A stretch of 64,000 nucleotides of DNA from Streptomyces cucumeris (GCF_024295805.1 NZ_JANCLX010000037.1:1-64000), one strand, 5' to 3'. Shown: positions 19,301 to 27,510, counted from the stretch's first letter. The notes: generated from the letters alone by a model not told the origin. Translations and numbers: made by a program.

Positions 19301-22198
19301 GGTCTGCTCGACGGCGACGGTGAGCACCGGGTGCGGGCTCATCTCGACGAACGTGGTGAAACCGCCCGCCACCAGATCCGTCACCGCCTCCTCGAAGCGC
19401 ACGGTCTGCCGCAGATTGCGGAACCAGTAGTCGGCGGTGAGCTGGGAGGTGGCCAGCGCCCCGCCCCGCACGGTGGACTGGAAGCGCACCTGGCCGTCGT
19501 GCGGCCGGACCGGGGCCAGCGCGCCGGCCAGTTCCTCCCGCAGGGCGTCGACCCCGGCGGAGTGCGAGGCGTAGTCGACGTTGACCCGGCGGGCCCAGAT
19601 GTCCTCGGCCGCGCAGGCCTCGAGGAGTTCGGTGAGGTCGTCGGCGGGGCCGGAGACCAGCAGGGACGCGGGTCCGTTCACGGCGGCCACCGAGATCCGG
19701 CCCGCCCACCGCTCCAGCAGGGGGGTGAGCCGGGCGGGGGTGGCGGTCACCGACGCCATCCCCCCGCCGCCCGCGATGGCGGCGATGGCCTTGCTGCGCA
19801 GCGCCACCACCCGGGCGGCGTCCGCGAGGGTCAGTCCGCCCGCCACGTACGCGGCGGCGATCTCGCCCTGGGAGTGGCCGACCACCGCGTCGGGCCGGAC
19901 CCCGTGGTGGCGCCAGAGCGCGGCCAGGGACACCATCACGGCGAACAGGGCCGGTTGCACCACATCGACCCGGTCCAGCGGCGGGGCGTCCGGCGCGCCG
20001 GCGAGCACATCGTCCAGGGACCAGTCCAGGTGCGGGGCGAGGGCGTCGGCGCAGGCGCGCAGCTCATCGGCGAACACCGGGTAGGCGGCGGCCAGTTCGC
20101 GGCCCATGCCGAGCCACTGGGAGCCCTGGCCGGGGAAGACGAACGCGGTCCTGCCGGTGCGCGCGGTGGCCCGGGCGGAGTACGCGGTGGCGGTGTCGTC
20201 GTCGTGCGCGTCGCGGGCGAATGCGTCCAGCGCGGTGAGCAGCTCATCGCGCCGCTCGCCGACGACCACCGCACGGTGGTCGAACCGCGCGCGGTGGAGG
20301 GCGAGGGTGTGACCGACCCGCCCGGGGGGCGTGGCGGTGTGCTCGGGGTCCGCGAGCCGGGTGTGCAGTCGCCGGGCCTGCTCGCGCAGTGCGTCGGGGG
20401 ACGTGGCCGACAGCACCCAGGGCACCGGAGTCGTCGGCCCAGCCGGCTGGTCGCCGTGTTCCTCGGCGGGCGCCTCCTCGACGATCACATGGGCGTTGGT
20501 GCCACCCACGCCGAAGGCGGAGATGCCCGCCCTGCGTATGTGCTCGGCGCGCGGCCACGGGGCGGGTTCGGTCAGCAGCGACACCGGACCCGCGGCCCAG
20601 TCGGCCTTGTCGGTGGGCCGGTCGATGTGCAGGGTGCGCGGCAGCACACCGTGGCGCAGCGCCTGCACCATCTTGATCAGCCCGCCCACCCCGGCGGCGG
20701 CCTGGGCATGGCCCATGTTGGACTTCAGCGAACCGAGCCTGAGCGGCCGGTCCGCCGCCCGGTCCCGGCCGTAGGCCGAGGCCAGAGCGGTGATCTCGAT
20801 GGGGTCGCCGAGGGTGGTGCCGGTGCCGTGTCCCTCGACCGCGTCGACATCCGCCGGGGCGAGGCCCGCGTCCTTCAGGGCGGCGGCGATGACCCGTTCC
20901 TGCGAGGGCCCGTTGGGTGCGGTGAGTCCGTTGCTGGCACCGTCCTGGTTGACGGCCGTGCCCCGGACGAGCCCCAGCACCCGGTGGCCGAGGCGGCGGG
21001 CGTCGGAGAGCCGCTCCAGCAGCAGCCCCCCGATCCCCTCGGACCAGCCGGTGCCGTCCGCGGCCTGCGCGAAGGACTTGCAGCGGCCGTCGGAGGACAG
21101 CGCCCGCTGACGGCTGAACTCCGTGAACACCTTCGGGGTGGACATCACCGTGACACCGCCCGCGACGGCGAGCGCGCACTCTCCGCGGCGCAGCCCCTGG
21201 GCGGCCAGGTGGACGGCCACCAGCGACGAGGAGCAGGCGGTGTCCACGGACAGCGCGGGGCCCTCGAAGCCGTAGACGTAACTCACCCGTCCCGACAGCA
21301 CGCTCGCGGCGGAGCCGATGCCCCAGTACCCCTCGAGTCCGGGCGAGCCCGCGCGGGCGATCTGGTCGTAGTCCTGTCCGCTGGTGCCCATGAACACACC
21401 GGTGGCGGAGCCGCGGAGGGTGCCGGGGTCGATCCCGCCGTCCTCCAGCGCCTCCCACACCGTCTGCAGCAGTAACCGCTGCTGCGGGTCCATCGCCAGC
21501 GCCTCACGGCGGGCGATCCCGAAGAAGTCGGCGTCGAAGTCGGCGGCCCCGTCGAGGAACCCGCCCGCACGGGTGTAACAGGTGCCCGGCCGGTCGGGAT
21601 CCGGATCGTAGAGACCCTCCAGGTCCCAGCCGCGGTCCCGGGGGAAGTCCGCGACCACGTCGCGGCCCTCGGCCACCATGTCCCACAGCTGCGCGGGCGA
21701 GGCCACACCGCCCGGATAGCGGCAGGCCATTCCCACGATGGCGATCGGGTCGTCATGGCCGTCGGCCGGGGATCCGGCGGGCGTCGCCACGGGAGCCGTC
21801 GCTGGTGCGGGCCTCTCGAACCCGGCCCGCTCCAGCAGGTTCTGTGCCACCGCGGAGGGGTTGGGGTGGTCGAACAGGAGGGTGAGCGGCAGCTCCATAC
21901 CGGTGGCTTTGCGGAGCTGGTTGGTCAGCTCCACGGCCGCCAGGGAGTTGTAGCCGTAGTCGCGGTAGGCGCGCTCCGGGTCGATGGTGGCGGGGTCGGT
22001 GCCGAGCAGCGCTGCGGTCTGTTCGCGTACGAGTTCCACCACGGCCGGGTAGCGGTCGTCGGCGGCCAGTGCGGCCAGCCGTCCGGCCCAGGACCCGGGG
22101 GCCGGTCCGGCCCCGGGTCCCGGCGCCCCGCCTCCGGTCCGTGTGCCCGGGCGGGTGTCCCCCGTGGATCTCGTCTGCGCGTCCGCGCCCTCAGCCAT
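16301..22198 (-). CDS. Type I PKS, ACP-KS-AT-DH-KR-ACP
   Basis: 1965 residues. An N-terminal ACP (about 45-125) has an unusual phosphopantetheine site, GYNSL instead of GxDSL, and no loading AT. The KS starts near 148, with DTACSSS near 319. The AT has GHSQGE near 776 and VDYASH, the signature for methylmalonyl-CoA. The DH (about 1045-1330) keeps His in HTVYDMVLLP near 1091 and Asp in LLDASFH, but has Asp where the HxxxGxxxxP motif has Gly. The KR has ITGGTGGLGS near 1562, LED in place of LDD (B-type), and the Ser and Tyr of FSSVAG and GNYAAGN. The last ACP (GLDSLG, near 1866) and an acidic tail follow. Predicted output is an alpha-methyl, alpha,beta-unsaturated acyl unit on an externally supplied starter. 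Confidence 0.96.
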   Translation of the reverse strand: MAEGADAQTRSTGDTRPGTRTGGGAPGPGAGPAPGSWAGRLAALAADDRYPAVVELVREQTAALLGTDPATIDPERAYRDYGYNSLAAVELTNQLRKATGMELPLTLLFDHPNPSAVAQNLLERAGFERPAPATAPVATPAGSPADGHDDPIAIVGMACRYPGGVASPAQLWDMVAEGRDVVADFPRDRGWDLEGLYDPDPDRPGTCYTRAGGFLDGAADFDADFFGIARREALAMDPQQRLLLQTVWEALEDGGIDPGTLRGSATGVFMGTSGQDYDQIARAGSPGLEGYWGIGSAASVLSGRVSYVYGFEGPALSVDTACSSSLVAVHLAAQGLRRGECALAVAGGVTVMSTPKVFTEFSRQRALSSDGRCKSFAQAADGTGWSEGIGGLLLERLSDARRLGHRVLGLVRGTAVNQDGASNGLTAPNGPSQERVIAAALKDAGLAPADVDAVEGHGTGTTLGDPIEITALASAYGRDRAADRPLRLGSLKSNMGHAQAAAGVGGLIKMVQALRHGVLPRTLHIDRPTDKADWAAGPVSLLTEPAPWPRAEHIRRAGISAFGVGGTNAHVIVEEAPAEEHGDQPAGPTTPVPWVLSATSPDALREQARRLHTRLADPEHTATPPGRVGHTLALHRARFDHRAVVVGERRDELLTALDAFARDAHDDDTATAYSARATARTGRTAFVFPGQGSQWLGMGRELAAAYPVFADELRACADALAPHLDWSLDDVLAGAPDAPPLDRVDVVQPALFAVMVSLAALWRHHGVRPDAVVGHSQGEIAAAYVAGGLTLADAARVVALRSKAIAAIAGGGGMASVTATPARLTPLLERWAGRISVAAVNGPASLLVSGPADDLTELLEACAAEDIWARRVNVDYASHSAGVDALREELAGALAPVRPHDGQVRFQSTVRGGALATSQLTADYWFRNLRQTVRFEEAVTDLVAGGFTTFVEMSPHPVLTVAVEQTTEASPAGRAAVVGSLRRDDGGPRRFLASLGEAHAHGVPVAWETVFGESGETGATGGLVDLPGYPFRAERFWATPRQTGGGDVSGAGQRAVGHPLLAAAVPMAAGTGWLCTGRVSRRTHPWLTDHTVYDMVLLPGTAFVDIALRAGELTGAPVVEDLAIEAPLAVPGDTAVDLQAVVGAPDDEGRRPLTLYSRTAGTEGEHGWTRHATGTLAVDEEGAATGTALEVWPPAGAERLDTDDLYDRLADRGFGYGPAFQGLSAAWRLGDTVYAEVAALAEEERADGERHGLHPALLDASFHARLTGLGRTGATDGERDGAWLPFAWSGVRISAPGATGPLRVTLTPLGEGTVGMTAVDGAGAPVVSVASVLARPVSTGQLAAVRAATADEALFRLDWAAVDTPDRPVAPRRWAALGPVPFALPGTDPAHHADLGALAASVAAGADVPDVVVVPAEAPGTLTAAGVRAVAQTTRRLLQEWLADERFSGTELVFLTRAAIRTPADADATAPDGPDPGLAPLWGLVRTAQSEHPGRFRLVDLDADPASVRALPTALATGEPQLAVRSGAAVLAPRLVRATAPGGVTGGPMAFDRDGTVLITGGTGGLGSHVARRLATAHGARHLLLVSRRGRDAGGVAELERELEQAGAEVTVAACDVADRDALAALLDTIPAGRPLTAVVHSAGALEDGLLESLTPGGLDRVLRPKVDAALHLHELTAGLGLASFVLFSSVAGTVGGPGQGNYAAGNMFLDTLAQWRRAQGLPALSLAWGLWEEESGMTRHLGGSGVAALGRSGLAPLSTEEGLRLFDTVHGTSDALLVPARLDTAALRAQAREDGLPAVLRSLVPAPVRRRSTTADGDLLARLAAASAETRDELVLEVVAVHVAAVLGQDGPDTVDPERAFKELGLDSLGAVRLRNRLQQATGLTLPSTLVFGHPSPAALAAHLLTLLGKRLPGGEAPPPACAEVSGEGPGTADRSVVTGAREHVETASAEELFAFIDNDLEVG

Positions 22199-22271
22199 GT
22201 GCTCCTCCTACACGTTCCACTCGCCACCCGGGCCGGAGCACGCCTGCCGCGACACCCCCGTCCGGCCTGTG

Positions 22272-23138
22272 CTACTCCGCCGCCGCGGAGCCCTCCGTCG
22301 CGGACCCCTCCAGCAGGAACGTCCGCACGGCGGCGGCGAGTTGTCCCGGCTGGTCCTCGGGGATGAGGGTGTAGCTGTCGGTGATCTCCACGTGCTGCCC
22401 CTTGGGCAGCAGCTCGGCCAGTCTGCGGCCGTGCTCGGGCGGCATGACCTTGTCCTCCGCGGCCCAGGCGACGAGTGCGGGACGGTCGAAGTCCCGCAGC
22501 TTCTCGGCCCAGTTGTTCAGCTCGCTCTTCGCGGGCACACCGAGGACGTACTTCTTCAGATCCCGGCGGATCTCCTTGGAGGTCCACAGTGGCTCGAACC
22601 ACTGGTTCATGACCTCGTGCGGCACCGGCCGCTTGCTCATCCTCCCCCAGGTCATCGGCATCCGCCGCATCGGTGTGAGCTTCAGCAGCCGGAACGCGAG
22701 GTTGATACCGCCGGGCATCTTGGCCGACATGTACAGATTGCTGCCGGGCAGGCCCGGCGGGAAGTTCTCGAACGCCTCACAGGAGGTGATGACGAGCCGT
22801 CCGATCCGCTGGTCACGGCCGTCGGCGACGAGGGCCTGCGCCCCGCCCCAGTCGTTCATCACCAGGGTGACATCACGCAGGTCGGTCTTCTCCAGGAACT
22901 CGGCGACCAGTCGCGCCACTCCCAGGATGGACAGATCCGCATCGGCGCGCATCGGACGCCGGTGCCCGCCCAGCGGCAGCGTGGGCACCACACACCGGAA
23001 GTCGGTGCGCAGATCCGCGACCACGTTCCGCCACAGCGAACCGTCCATGGCCACGCCGTGCAGGAGGACGACCACCGGCCCGTCGCCACCGGTGTCCTCG
23101 TACTCGATGGTCCCTGCCGAGAGTTCCACCTCAGCCAT
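22272..23138 (-). CDS. Alpha/beta hydrolase, haloalkane-dehalogenase-like
   Basis: 288 residues of an alpha/beta-hydrolase fold. The oxyanion strand is VVLLHGVAMDGSLW. The nucleophile elbow reads MNDWGGA near residue 95, so Asp replaces Ser, as in haloalkane dehalogenases and epoxide hydrolases. An acidic residue occurs in AAEDKVMPPEHG (about 228). Where the catalytic His is expected, before PEDQP near 256, the sequence is DSYTLIPEDQP, that is, Tyr. GGAG in front of the ATG at 23138 supports the start. It is the first gene of the PKS operon, 73 bases ahead of the PKS. It could act on an epoxide or ester intermediate, or be catalytically altered. Confidence 0.85.
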   Translation of the reverse strand: MAEVELSAGTIEYEDTGGDGPVVVLLHGVAMDGSLWRNVVADLRTDFRCVVPTLPLGGHRRPMRADADLSILGVARLVAEFLEKTDLRDVTLVMNDWGGAQALVADGRDQRIGRLVITSCEAFENFPPGLPGSNLYMSAKMPGGINLAFRLLKLTPMRRMPMTWGRMSKRPVPHEVMNQWFEPLWTSKEIRRDLKKYVLGVPAKSELNNWAEKLRDFDRPALVAWAAEDKVMPPEHGRRLAELLPKGQHVEITDSYTLIPEDQPGQLAAAVRTFLLEGSATEGSAAAE

Positions 23139-23605
23139 ATACGAAATCTCCCAACGGTCAGCGAACGAAGGCGGGGTGCCGTCTCACGGTGGGGTGGATC
23201 TGAACTGGCGCTCGGATGTCGCTCTGTCGACAACCACGCTAGCGGCCGTAAGACAGAATCCAGGAAAGCATCCGTGTCCTCTTACTGCCAGCTATCCGCA
23301 GGGCTTTGGCAGGAAGTTGCCGATCTCTGACTATTTCCTGGACCGCTGACCTCGGGGCGCCACTCCCGGAAAACTTCAGAATGACATAATGACGCACCGG
23401 CGTCAGGTATTCAACGTTGAATTCATTCAACCGGGAACGGGCGCCGATTCACCTCCGCTCCCAGCCCTCCACACCCTCCAGGACCGGCCCGGCAGCACGG
23501 TTGACCTGGCGTTATCCCGCGAGCAGCACCAACGCGCCCTGAATCCCACATTCCGCTTTCCTGGCCCCGCCTGGCGCGTCGGTGGCGCATGCTATCAAGG
23601 TCCGC
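23139..23605. other. Probable promoter/control region of the PKS operon
   Basis: Non-coding stretch upstream of the ten-gene minus-strand operon, noticeably more AT-rich than its surroundings between about 23230 and 23430. It holds a perfect 14-base palindrome (separate entry). I could not assign a convincing -35/-10 pair. Confidence 0.4.
23409..23422. promoter_or_regulatory. 14-bp perfect palindrome, candidate operator
   Basis: The bases ATTCAACGTTGAAT read identically on both strands. The site lies 271 bases upstream of the first gene of the PKS operon and is followed at once by a second CATTCAA. AT-rich palindromes are rare in this GC background and are typical of TetR- or MarR-type operators. 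Which protein binds is unknown; no regulator gene lies in the operon. Confidence 0.35.
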
Positions 23606-23782
23606 ATGCCGACCGCGCCCTACGGGGAATTGCTCGCCACTATGCAGGAGTTCACCCTGCACCTGGTCCCCCGAGGGCACGCCGCGCGCCTTTACCCGTC
23701 GCTCTCCTCCGCCCGTCCGAGCATTGGGGAACCGGCCTTTTCCGAGGACCGGAAGTACACCTTCTGGGAGCTCACCACGTGA
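23606..23782 (+). CDS. Small hypothetical protein, 58 aa
   Basis: A short reading frame (MPTAPYGELLATMQEF...) with AAGG five bases before its ATG and a TATCAA-like element just upstream. It ends 20 bases before the convergent flavoprotein stop. I recognise no family. It contains a moderately hydrophobic segment, FTLHLVPRG, and ends KYTFWELTT. It is the only plausible gene in a 660-base gap; it could also be the remnant of a larger gene. Confidence 0.25.
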   Translation: MPTAPYGELLATMQEFTLHLVPRGHAARLYPSLSSARPSIGEPAFSEDRKYTFWELTT

Positions 23783-23802
23783 AGGCTCACCCCCCGAAGA
23801 GC

Positions 23803-25053
23803 TCACCGCCCGGCGGAATCGGCCAGCACCTCCCGCGCCGCGCGGCCGCCGGAGGCGAGGGCGCCCTGCACGGAGCCGGTGGCGCGGTGGTCGCCGCAGA
23901 CGTAGCGGCCCTCGGCGAAGCGGGTCGTACGGCTCAGCGGCCACGGCGCGCGCATGGCGGGGAGGGCCGCTTCGACGCTGTAGGTGGCGATCAGGTCCCA
24001 GTCGGCGGCGTCGACACCGTAGAGCGCTCCGAGCCGCTCGCGTACGGCTGCCTCGCCATCCGGCCGGTCCGAGGGCAGCACGGAGGTCTGGACGAGGGAG
24101 GTGCCGCGCGGTGCGCAGGTGGGGATGACCTCGGAGAGCACACAGGTATTGAGGATGGCGGAGTCGCTGTCGGTGACCAGGGTCGGTTCGGGCAGCGGAG
24201 GTGTGCCGGTGGCGTGGTAGTACGTGGTGACTCCCCGGTGACCGGGGAGCGGGAGGCCGGGCAGCAGACGGACGGCGGTGGCGGCGTCGGTGGCCACCAC
24301 GACCGTGGCGGCCGGGCGTTCACCTCCGTCCTCCAAGAGCACACCGGTGTCGGTGAGCGCCGCCACCGGGGTGTCCAGCCGGAGCGTGCCCTCGGGCAGG
24401 CCGTCGGCGAGCTGCCGCGGCACCGCCCCGATGCCCTCCGCGGGGAGGCAGAGGGTGCCGCGCGCCATGCTGCGCCAGACGAGGTGGAAGAAGCGGGCGG
24501 AGGTCTCGAGTTCGTCCTCCAGGAACACCCCGGACAGGAAGGGCCGCAGCACCTCCTCCACGGCGCGGGACGACAGCCCGGCCCGGGTCAGTGCCTCGGC
24601 GGTGGACCGGTCCGGGCGCCGCTTGAGCAACGCGGCCGGTACCAGCAGATCGCGCGTGGTCAGGGCGGCCAGCGCGGTGAGGTCACGCGCCGACAGGGCG
24701 CGCCCGGGCAGCAGACCGCTCACCGCCCGCGGACACCGCGTCGGATCGGCGAGCCGCACCACACCCCGGGGGGTGTGGGCGACGACGCCCGGGGTGAACG
24801 GCCGCAGCCGCAGGGCCCGTAGCTCCACCCGCTGTTTGACCTGGGGGTATGCGGTGTTGAAGACCTGGAAGCCACGGTCCAGGAGGAATCCGTCGCGGCG
24901 GTCCGTACGCATCCGGCCGCCCACGCCGTCGGACGCCTCCAGGAGTTCGACCCGCCGGCCCGCGCGGCTGAGGTCGAGCGCGCAGGCGAGGCCCGCGAGC
25001 CCGGCGCCGACGACGATGGTGTCGGCGGCCGGACGGTGCTGACCGGTCATCAT
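23803..25053 (-). CDS. FAD-dependent oxidoreductase, amine oxidase/phytoene-desaturase-like
   Basis: About 416 residues. The N-terminal motif is IVVGAGLAGLACALDLSRAG, with the acidic end LLEAS, then GGRMRT and DRGFQVFN, placing it in the flavin-containing amine oxidoreductase superfamily. The C-terminal FAD block is RYVCGDHRATGSVQGALASG. The ATG pair at 25053/25050 is preceded by AGGAAGG, so the in-frame extension to 25314 is rejected; that region holds the terminator of the upstream cellulase. It lies on the same strand as the PKS operon but 660 bases ahead of it, so membership of that pathway is possible but unproven. Confidence 0.85.
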   Translation of the reverse strand: MMTGQHRPAADTIVVGAGLAGLACALDLSRAGRRVELLEASDGVGGRMRTDRRDGFLLDRGFQVFNTAYPQVKQRVELRALRLRPFTPGVVAHTPRGVVRLADPTRCPRAVSGLLPGRALSARDLTALAALTTRDLLVPAALLKRRPDRSTAEALTRAGLSSRAVEEVLRPFLSGVFLEDELETSARFFHLVWRSMARGTLCLPAEGIGAVPRQLADGLPEGTLRLDTPVAALTDTGVLLEDGGERPAATVVVATDAATAVRLLPGLPLPGHRGVTTYYHATGTPPLPEPTLVTDSDSAILNTCVLSEVIPTCAPRGTSLVQTSVLPSDRPDGEAAVRERLGALYGVDAADWDLIATYSVEAALPAMRAPWPLSRTTRFAEGRYVCGDHRATGSVQGALASGGRAAREVLADSAGR

Positions 25054-25284
25054 CCGCCTTCCTGAGCGGGTCCCTGGCAGGGGCTGGGTGCGGCGTGCCA
25101 CCGACCCGCCGAGCCATGGGACGGGCAGCCGCCACGTGGTCAAGCCGACCATGAAGCGGCCCCTGATACCAGGCGCCTCCACGGCCGTAGCCCCATCGGG
25201 TGACAGGCCCGCTCGGCCGGCCGCCCCGCCGAGGGCCCGGGAAGCACGGGAGGCGCGAGGGGTACGGGAGGCGCGGGACACGAC

Positions 25285-25315
25285 GATGCGGCCGGCGTTT
25301 CCCGCCGGCCGCATC
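25285..25315. terminator. Hairpin terminator downstream of the GH9 gene
   Basis: A perfect 13-base inverted repeat (25285-25297 and 25303-25315, core GATGCGGCCGGCG) with a five-base loop TTTCC. It lies 30 bases past the stop of the minus-strand cellulase gene. It has no T-tract, as is common in streptomycetes. Confidence 0.75.
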
Positions 25316-25344
25316 GCGTACCCCTGAAAGACGTGGTGCCTCCG

Positions 25345-27375
25345 TCACCGCTCCTGGTCGTCGACGTATGCCGAGATCCAGGCCAGTGGTGCGTTCCAGT
25401 TGATGGTGATCTCGTTGGTGGAGAACGCCATGATGTCGTCCGTGTAGCACATCGCCGGGGCGCAGCCCTTCAGCTTCTTCTTGGAAAGCGGGTCCTCCAG
25501 GCCGGAGTTGGGGCCTCCGGCCAGCGAACCACGGGCCGGGCGCGGCAGCTTGCGGTCGAGCTGATGTGCCCAGAAGCGGTGGTGCTGGTTGCGCGAGTCC
25601 CGTTCGCCGTAGCCGGTGACGTAGGACTGGTTGAGCGGGTTGCCGCCCAGCAGGTAGTCCATGCCGCGCAGCACCGCGTCCCGGTAGCGGTCCTTGCCGG
25701 TCAGGTCGTGCGCGGTGGCGAGGACGACCATGTTGTTCAGCACCTGGCTGTTGGAGCCCCACTCGTACCGGTTGCCCTTGGGCGCGTAGGGCACGCCGTA
25801 GGCCGACTTCTCGGAGAACGAGGCGTAGCGGTCGGCGGCCTCGGTGACCGTCGAGCGGACCGCCGCGCGCTGCTCACCGGTGAGGTTGCCGGGCACGGTG
25901 GCCAGGTCCAGCGCGCCGAGTCCGGCCACCGACGCCCAGGACACACCGCTGACGCGCGGGAAGAGCGCGTCGGCGTCGCCGTGCAGCGGGGAGCCGAGGA
26001 ACGCCTTGCGGTAGGTGTTCTCGCCGGTGGTGAGGAACAGCTCGGACGCCGCCCAGTAGAACTCGTCCCGGACGTCGCGGTCGCCGTACGCGCCGCCGCC
26101 GACGGAGTCCCGGTCACTGGCGAACTTGTCCGGGTGCGCCTTGGCCGCGGCCCATGCGCTCCGCGCCACTTCCAGGCACCGCTTCGCGTACTCCGCGTCG
26201 TAGGGCTGGAAGAGCCGGGCGGCCTGCGCGGCGGTGGCCGCGAGGTTGAGCGTGGCGGCGGTGGACGGCGGGCGCAGCACCCGCGGCTGCTCGTCCCGGT
26301 CCGGCCGGGTGGGTATTCCGGTCCACTGCTTGTCGTGCATCTTGTGGAACGCCATCCCGGCGAACGGCCGGCCCTCGGGCACCTGCATCCGCATCAGGAA
26401 GTCCATCTCCCAGCGGGCCTCGTCGAGGACGTCGGGGGTGCCGTTGCCGCGCTCGGGCACCCGGAGCCGTCCGTCGCCCAGCGGCGCGGCGTCGGCGCCC
26501 GGAGCGGTGAGGGTGCGCTCGTAGGAGGACATCAGCTGGGCCACCGAGATACCGCCGTTGACGACGTACTTGCCGTGGTCACCGGCGTCGTACCAGCCAC
26601 CGGAGACATCGCGCCGGTAGTCGCACACGCCCTTCAGCGAGCAGCGCGCCCGGGTGTCGCCGCCGCGCGCGGCCTTCTTGTCGTGGCCCGCGGGGCGAGC
26701 GTACGCGTCGCCGACGAACTTCTTGTCGATCTTGATGCCACTGCGGTTGTGGTAGAAGTACGCCAGCGCGTCGGAGCGCAGCGAGCCGTAGAGGTTGTCG
26801 CCGATGGCGAACGGCTCGCTCTTCTTGCCGCCGATGGTGACGGTGTACCCCTTGCCCGGGGTGCTGACCTCGCTGAAGTCGAAGGTCTGCACATTCTGGC
26901 CGGAGCTGCGGTCGATCCCCGCCGGGGTGGTGCGGCCACTGGCCCGCTTCACCCCGTCGGCGTCGCGCAGGGTCCAGGTCAGGGGCTTGGTGGCGGACGT
27001 GACGACGGTGCCCTTCTTGGCGCCGTGCGTCGGGTAGCCGACCTGGTTCACGCGGACCGGGGAGCCGGTGTCGAGCGTGGGGCGGTCCGCCCCGGCGCCC
27101 CGCGGACCGGTGTGGTCCGCGGCCACGGCCGCGGGTGCGGCCAGTGCGCCCAGGGCCAGCCCCGCGGCGACCGCCGCGCCCAGCGTGCGCCGGCGGCGGC
27201 CGGTCCGGTCGAGGGCAGGACGTGTCCGGGGAGCAGAGTGAATCAAGGCGTCAGCACTTCCGAAGCGGGGACAGGGGCAGCGCAGCGGCACGGCGGCGGC
27301 CGATCCGCCGCTGCTCGCCGTCGGGGTCCGTGGGAGCCGCGGGCGTCCGGGAAGCGGTGTCACCGTGAGTGACAC
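25345..27375 (-). CDS. Secreted GH9 endoglucanase (cellulase)
   Basis: 676 residues. A basic n-region (TGRRRR) and hydrophobic core ending in AAPAAVAAD form a Sec- or Tat-type signal peptide near 55-88. An Ig-like CelD_N domain (VRVNQVGYPTHGAKKG to PFAIGDN) precedes the catalytic (alpha/alpha)6 domain. Catalytic features of GH9 are present: DAGDHGKY near 262 (the Asp pair), NQHHRFWAHQ near 597 and the acid in STNEITINWN near 652. It should hydrolyse beta-1,4-glucan outside the cell. The GTG start at 27375 gives an unusually long n-region; a TTG at 27246 would give a more normal signal peptide. A strong inverted repeat lies 136 bases upstream. There is no cellulose-binding module. Confidence 0.93.
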   Translation of the reverse strand: MSLTVTPLPGRPRLPRTPTASSGGSAAAVPLRCPCPRFGSADALIHSAPRTRPALDRTGRRRRTLGAAVAAGLALGALAAPAAVAADHTGPRGAGADRPTLDTGSPVRVNQVGYPTHGAKKGTVVTSATKPLTWTLRDADGVKRASGRTTPAGIDRSSGQNVQTFDFSEVSTPGKGYTVTIGGKKSEPFAIGDNLYGSLRSDALAYFYHNRSGIKIDKKFVGDAYARPAGHDKKAARGGDTRARCSLKGVCDYRRDVSGGWYDAGDHGKYVVNGGISVAQLMSSYERTLTAPGADAAPLGDGRLRVPERGNGTPDVLDEARWEMDFLMRMQVPEGRPFAGMAFHKMHDKQWTGIPTRPDRDEQPRVLRPPSTAATLNLAATAAQAARLFQPYDAEYAKRCLEVARSAWAAAKAHPDKFASDRDSVGGGAYGDRDVRDEFYWAASELFLTTGENTYRKAFLGSPLHGDADALFPRVSGVSWASVAGLGALDLATVPGNLTGEQRAAVRSTVTEAADRYASFSEKSAYGVPYAPKGNRYEWGSNSQVLNNMVVLATAHDLTGKDRYRDAVLRGMDYLLGGNPLNQSYVTGYGERDSRNQHHRFWAHQLDRKLPRPARGSLAGGPNSGLEDPLSKKKLKGCAPAMCYTDDIMAFSTNEITINWNAPLAWISAYVDDQER

Positions 27376-27510
27376 CGTGGACGCGTCGCGCGGTCTCAGG
27401 AGTGGGCGCGTGGAACGCGCGGCCAGGACCCTTCGACGGCTCTTTCCATGCGTCTGACCCTAGGGAACCGACCTGGCCTGCGGCTTCGTACGGCTAGCCG
27501 ACATTTGGCC

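Noticed and set aside
16364..21475. Very long open frame on the plus strand opposite the PKS gene
   Set aside because: It is antisense to an unmistakable PKS with intact domains. Its translation is Gly/Arg/Gln-rich with no domain, a normal by-product of GC3-biased DNA.
23139..23605. Autoregulatory element (ARE) for a gamma-butyrolactone receptor upstream of the PKS operon
   Set aside because: Looked for because of the AfsA-family gene, but the palindrome there does not fit the ARE pattern (ACATACnnnnnGTATGT-like), and no receptor gene is in the window.
25247..25280. Short direct repeat of CGGGAGGCGCG
   Set aside because: Two imperfect copies in very GC-rich intergenic DNA; too short and low in complexity to mean much.
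23803..25314. Longer start for the amine-oxidase-like flavoprotein
   Set aside because: The extra 87 codons are low-complexity Arg/Ala/Ser and cross the terminator of the upstream gene; AGGAAGG in front of 25053 marks the start.
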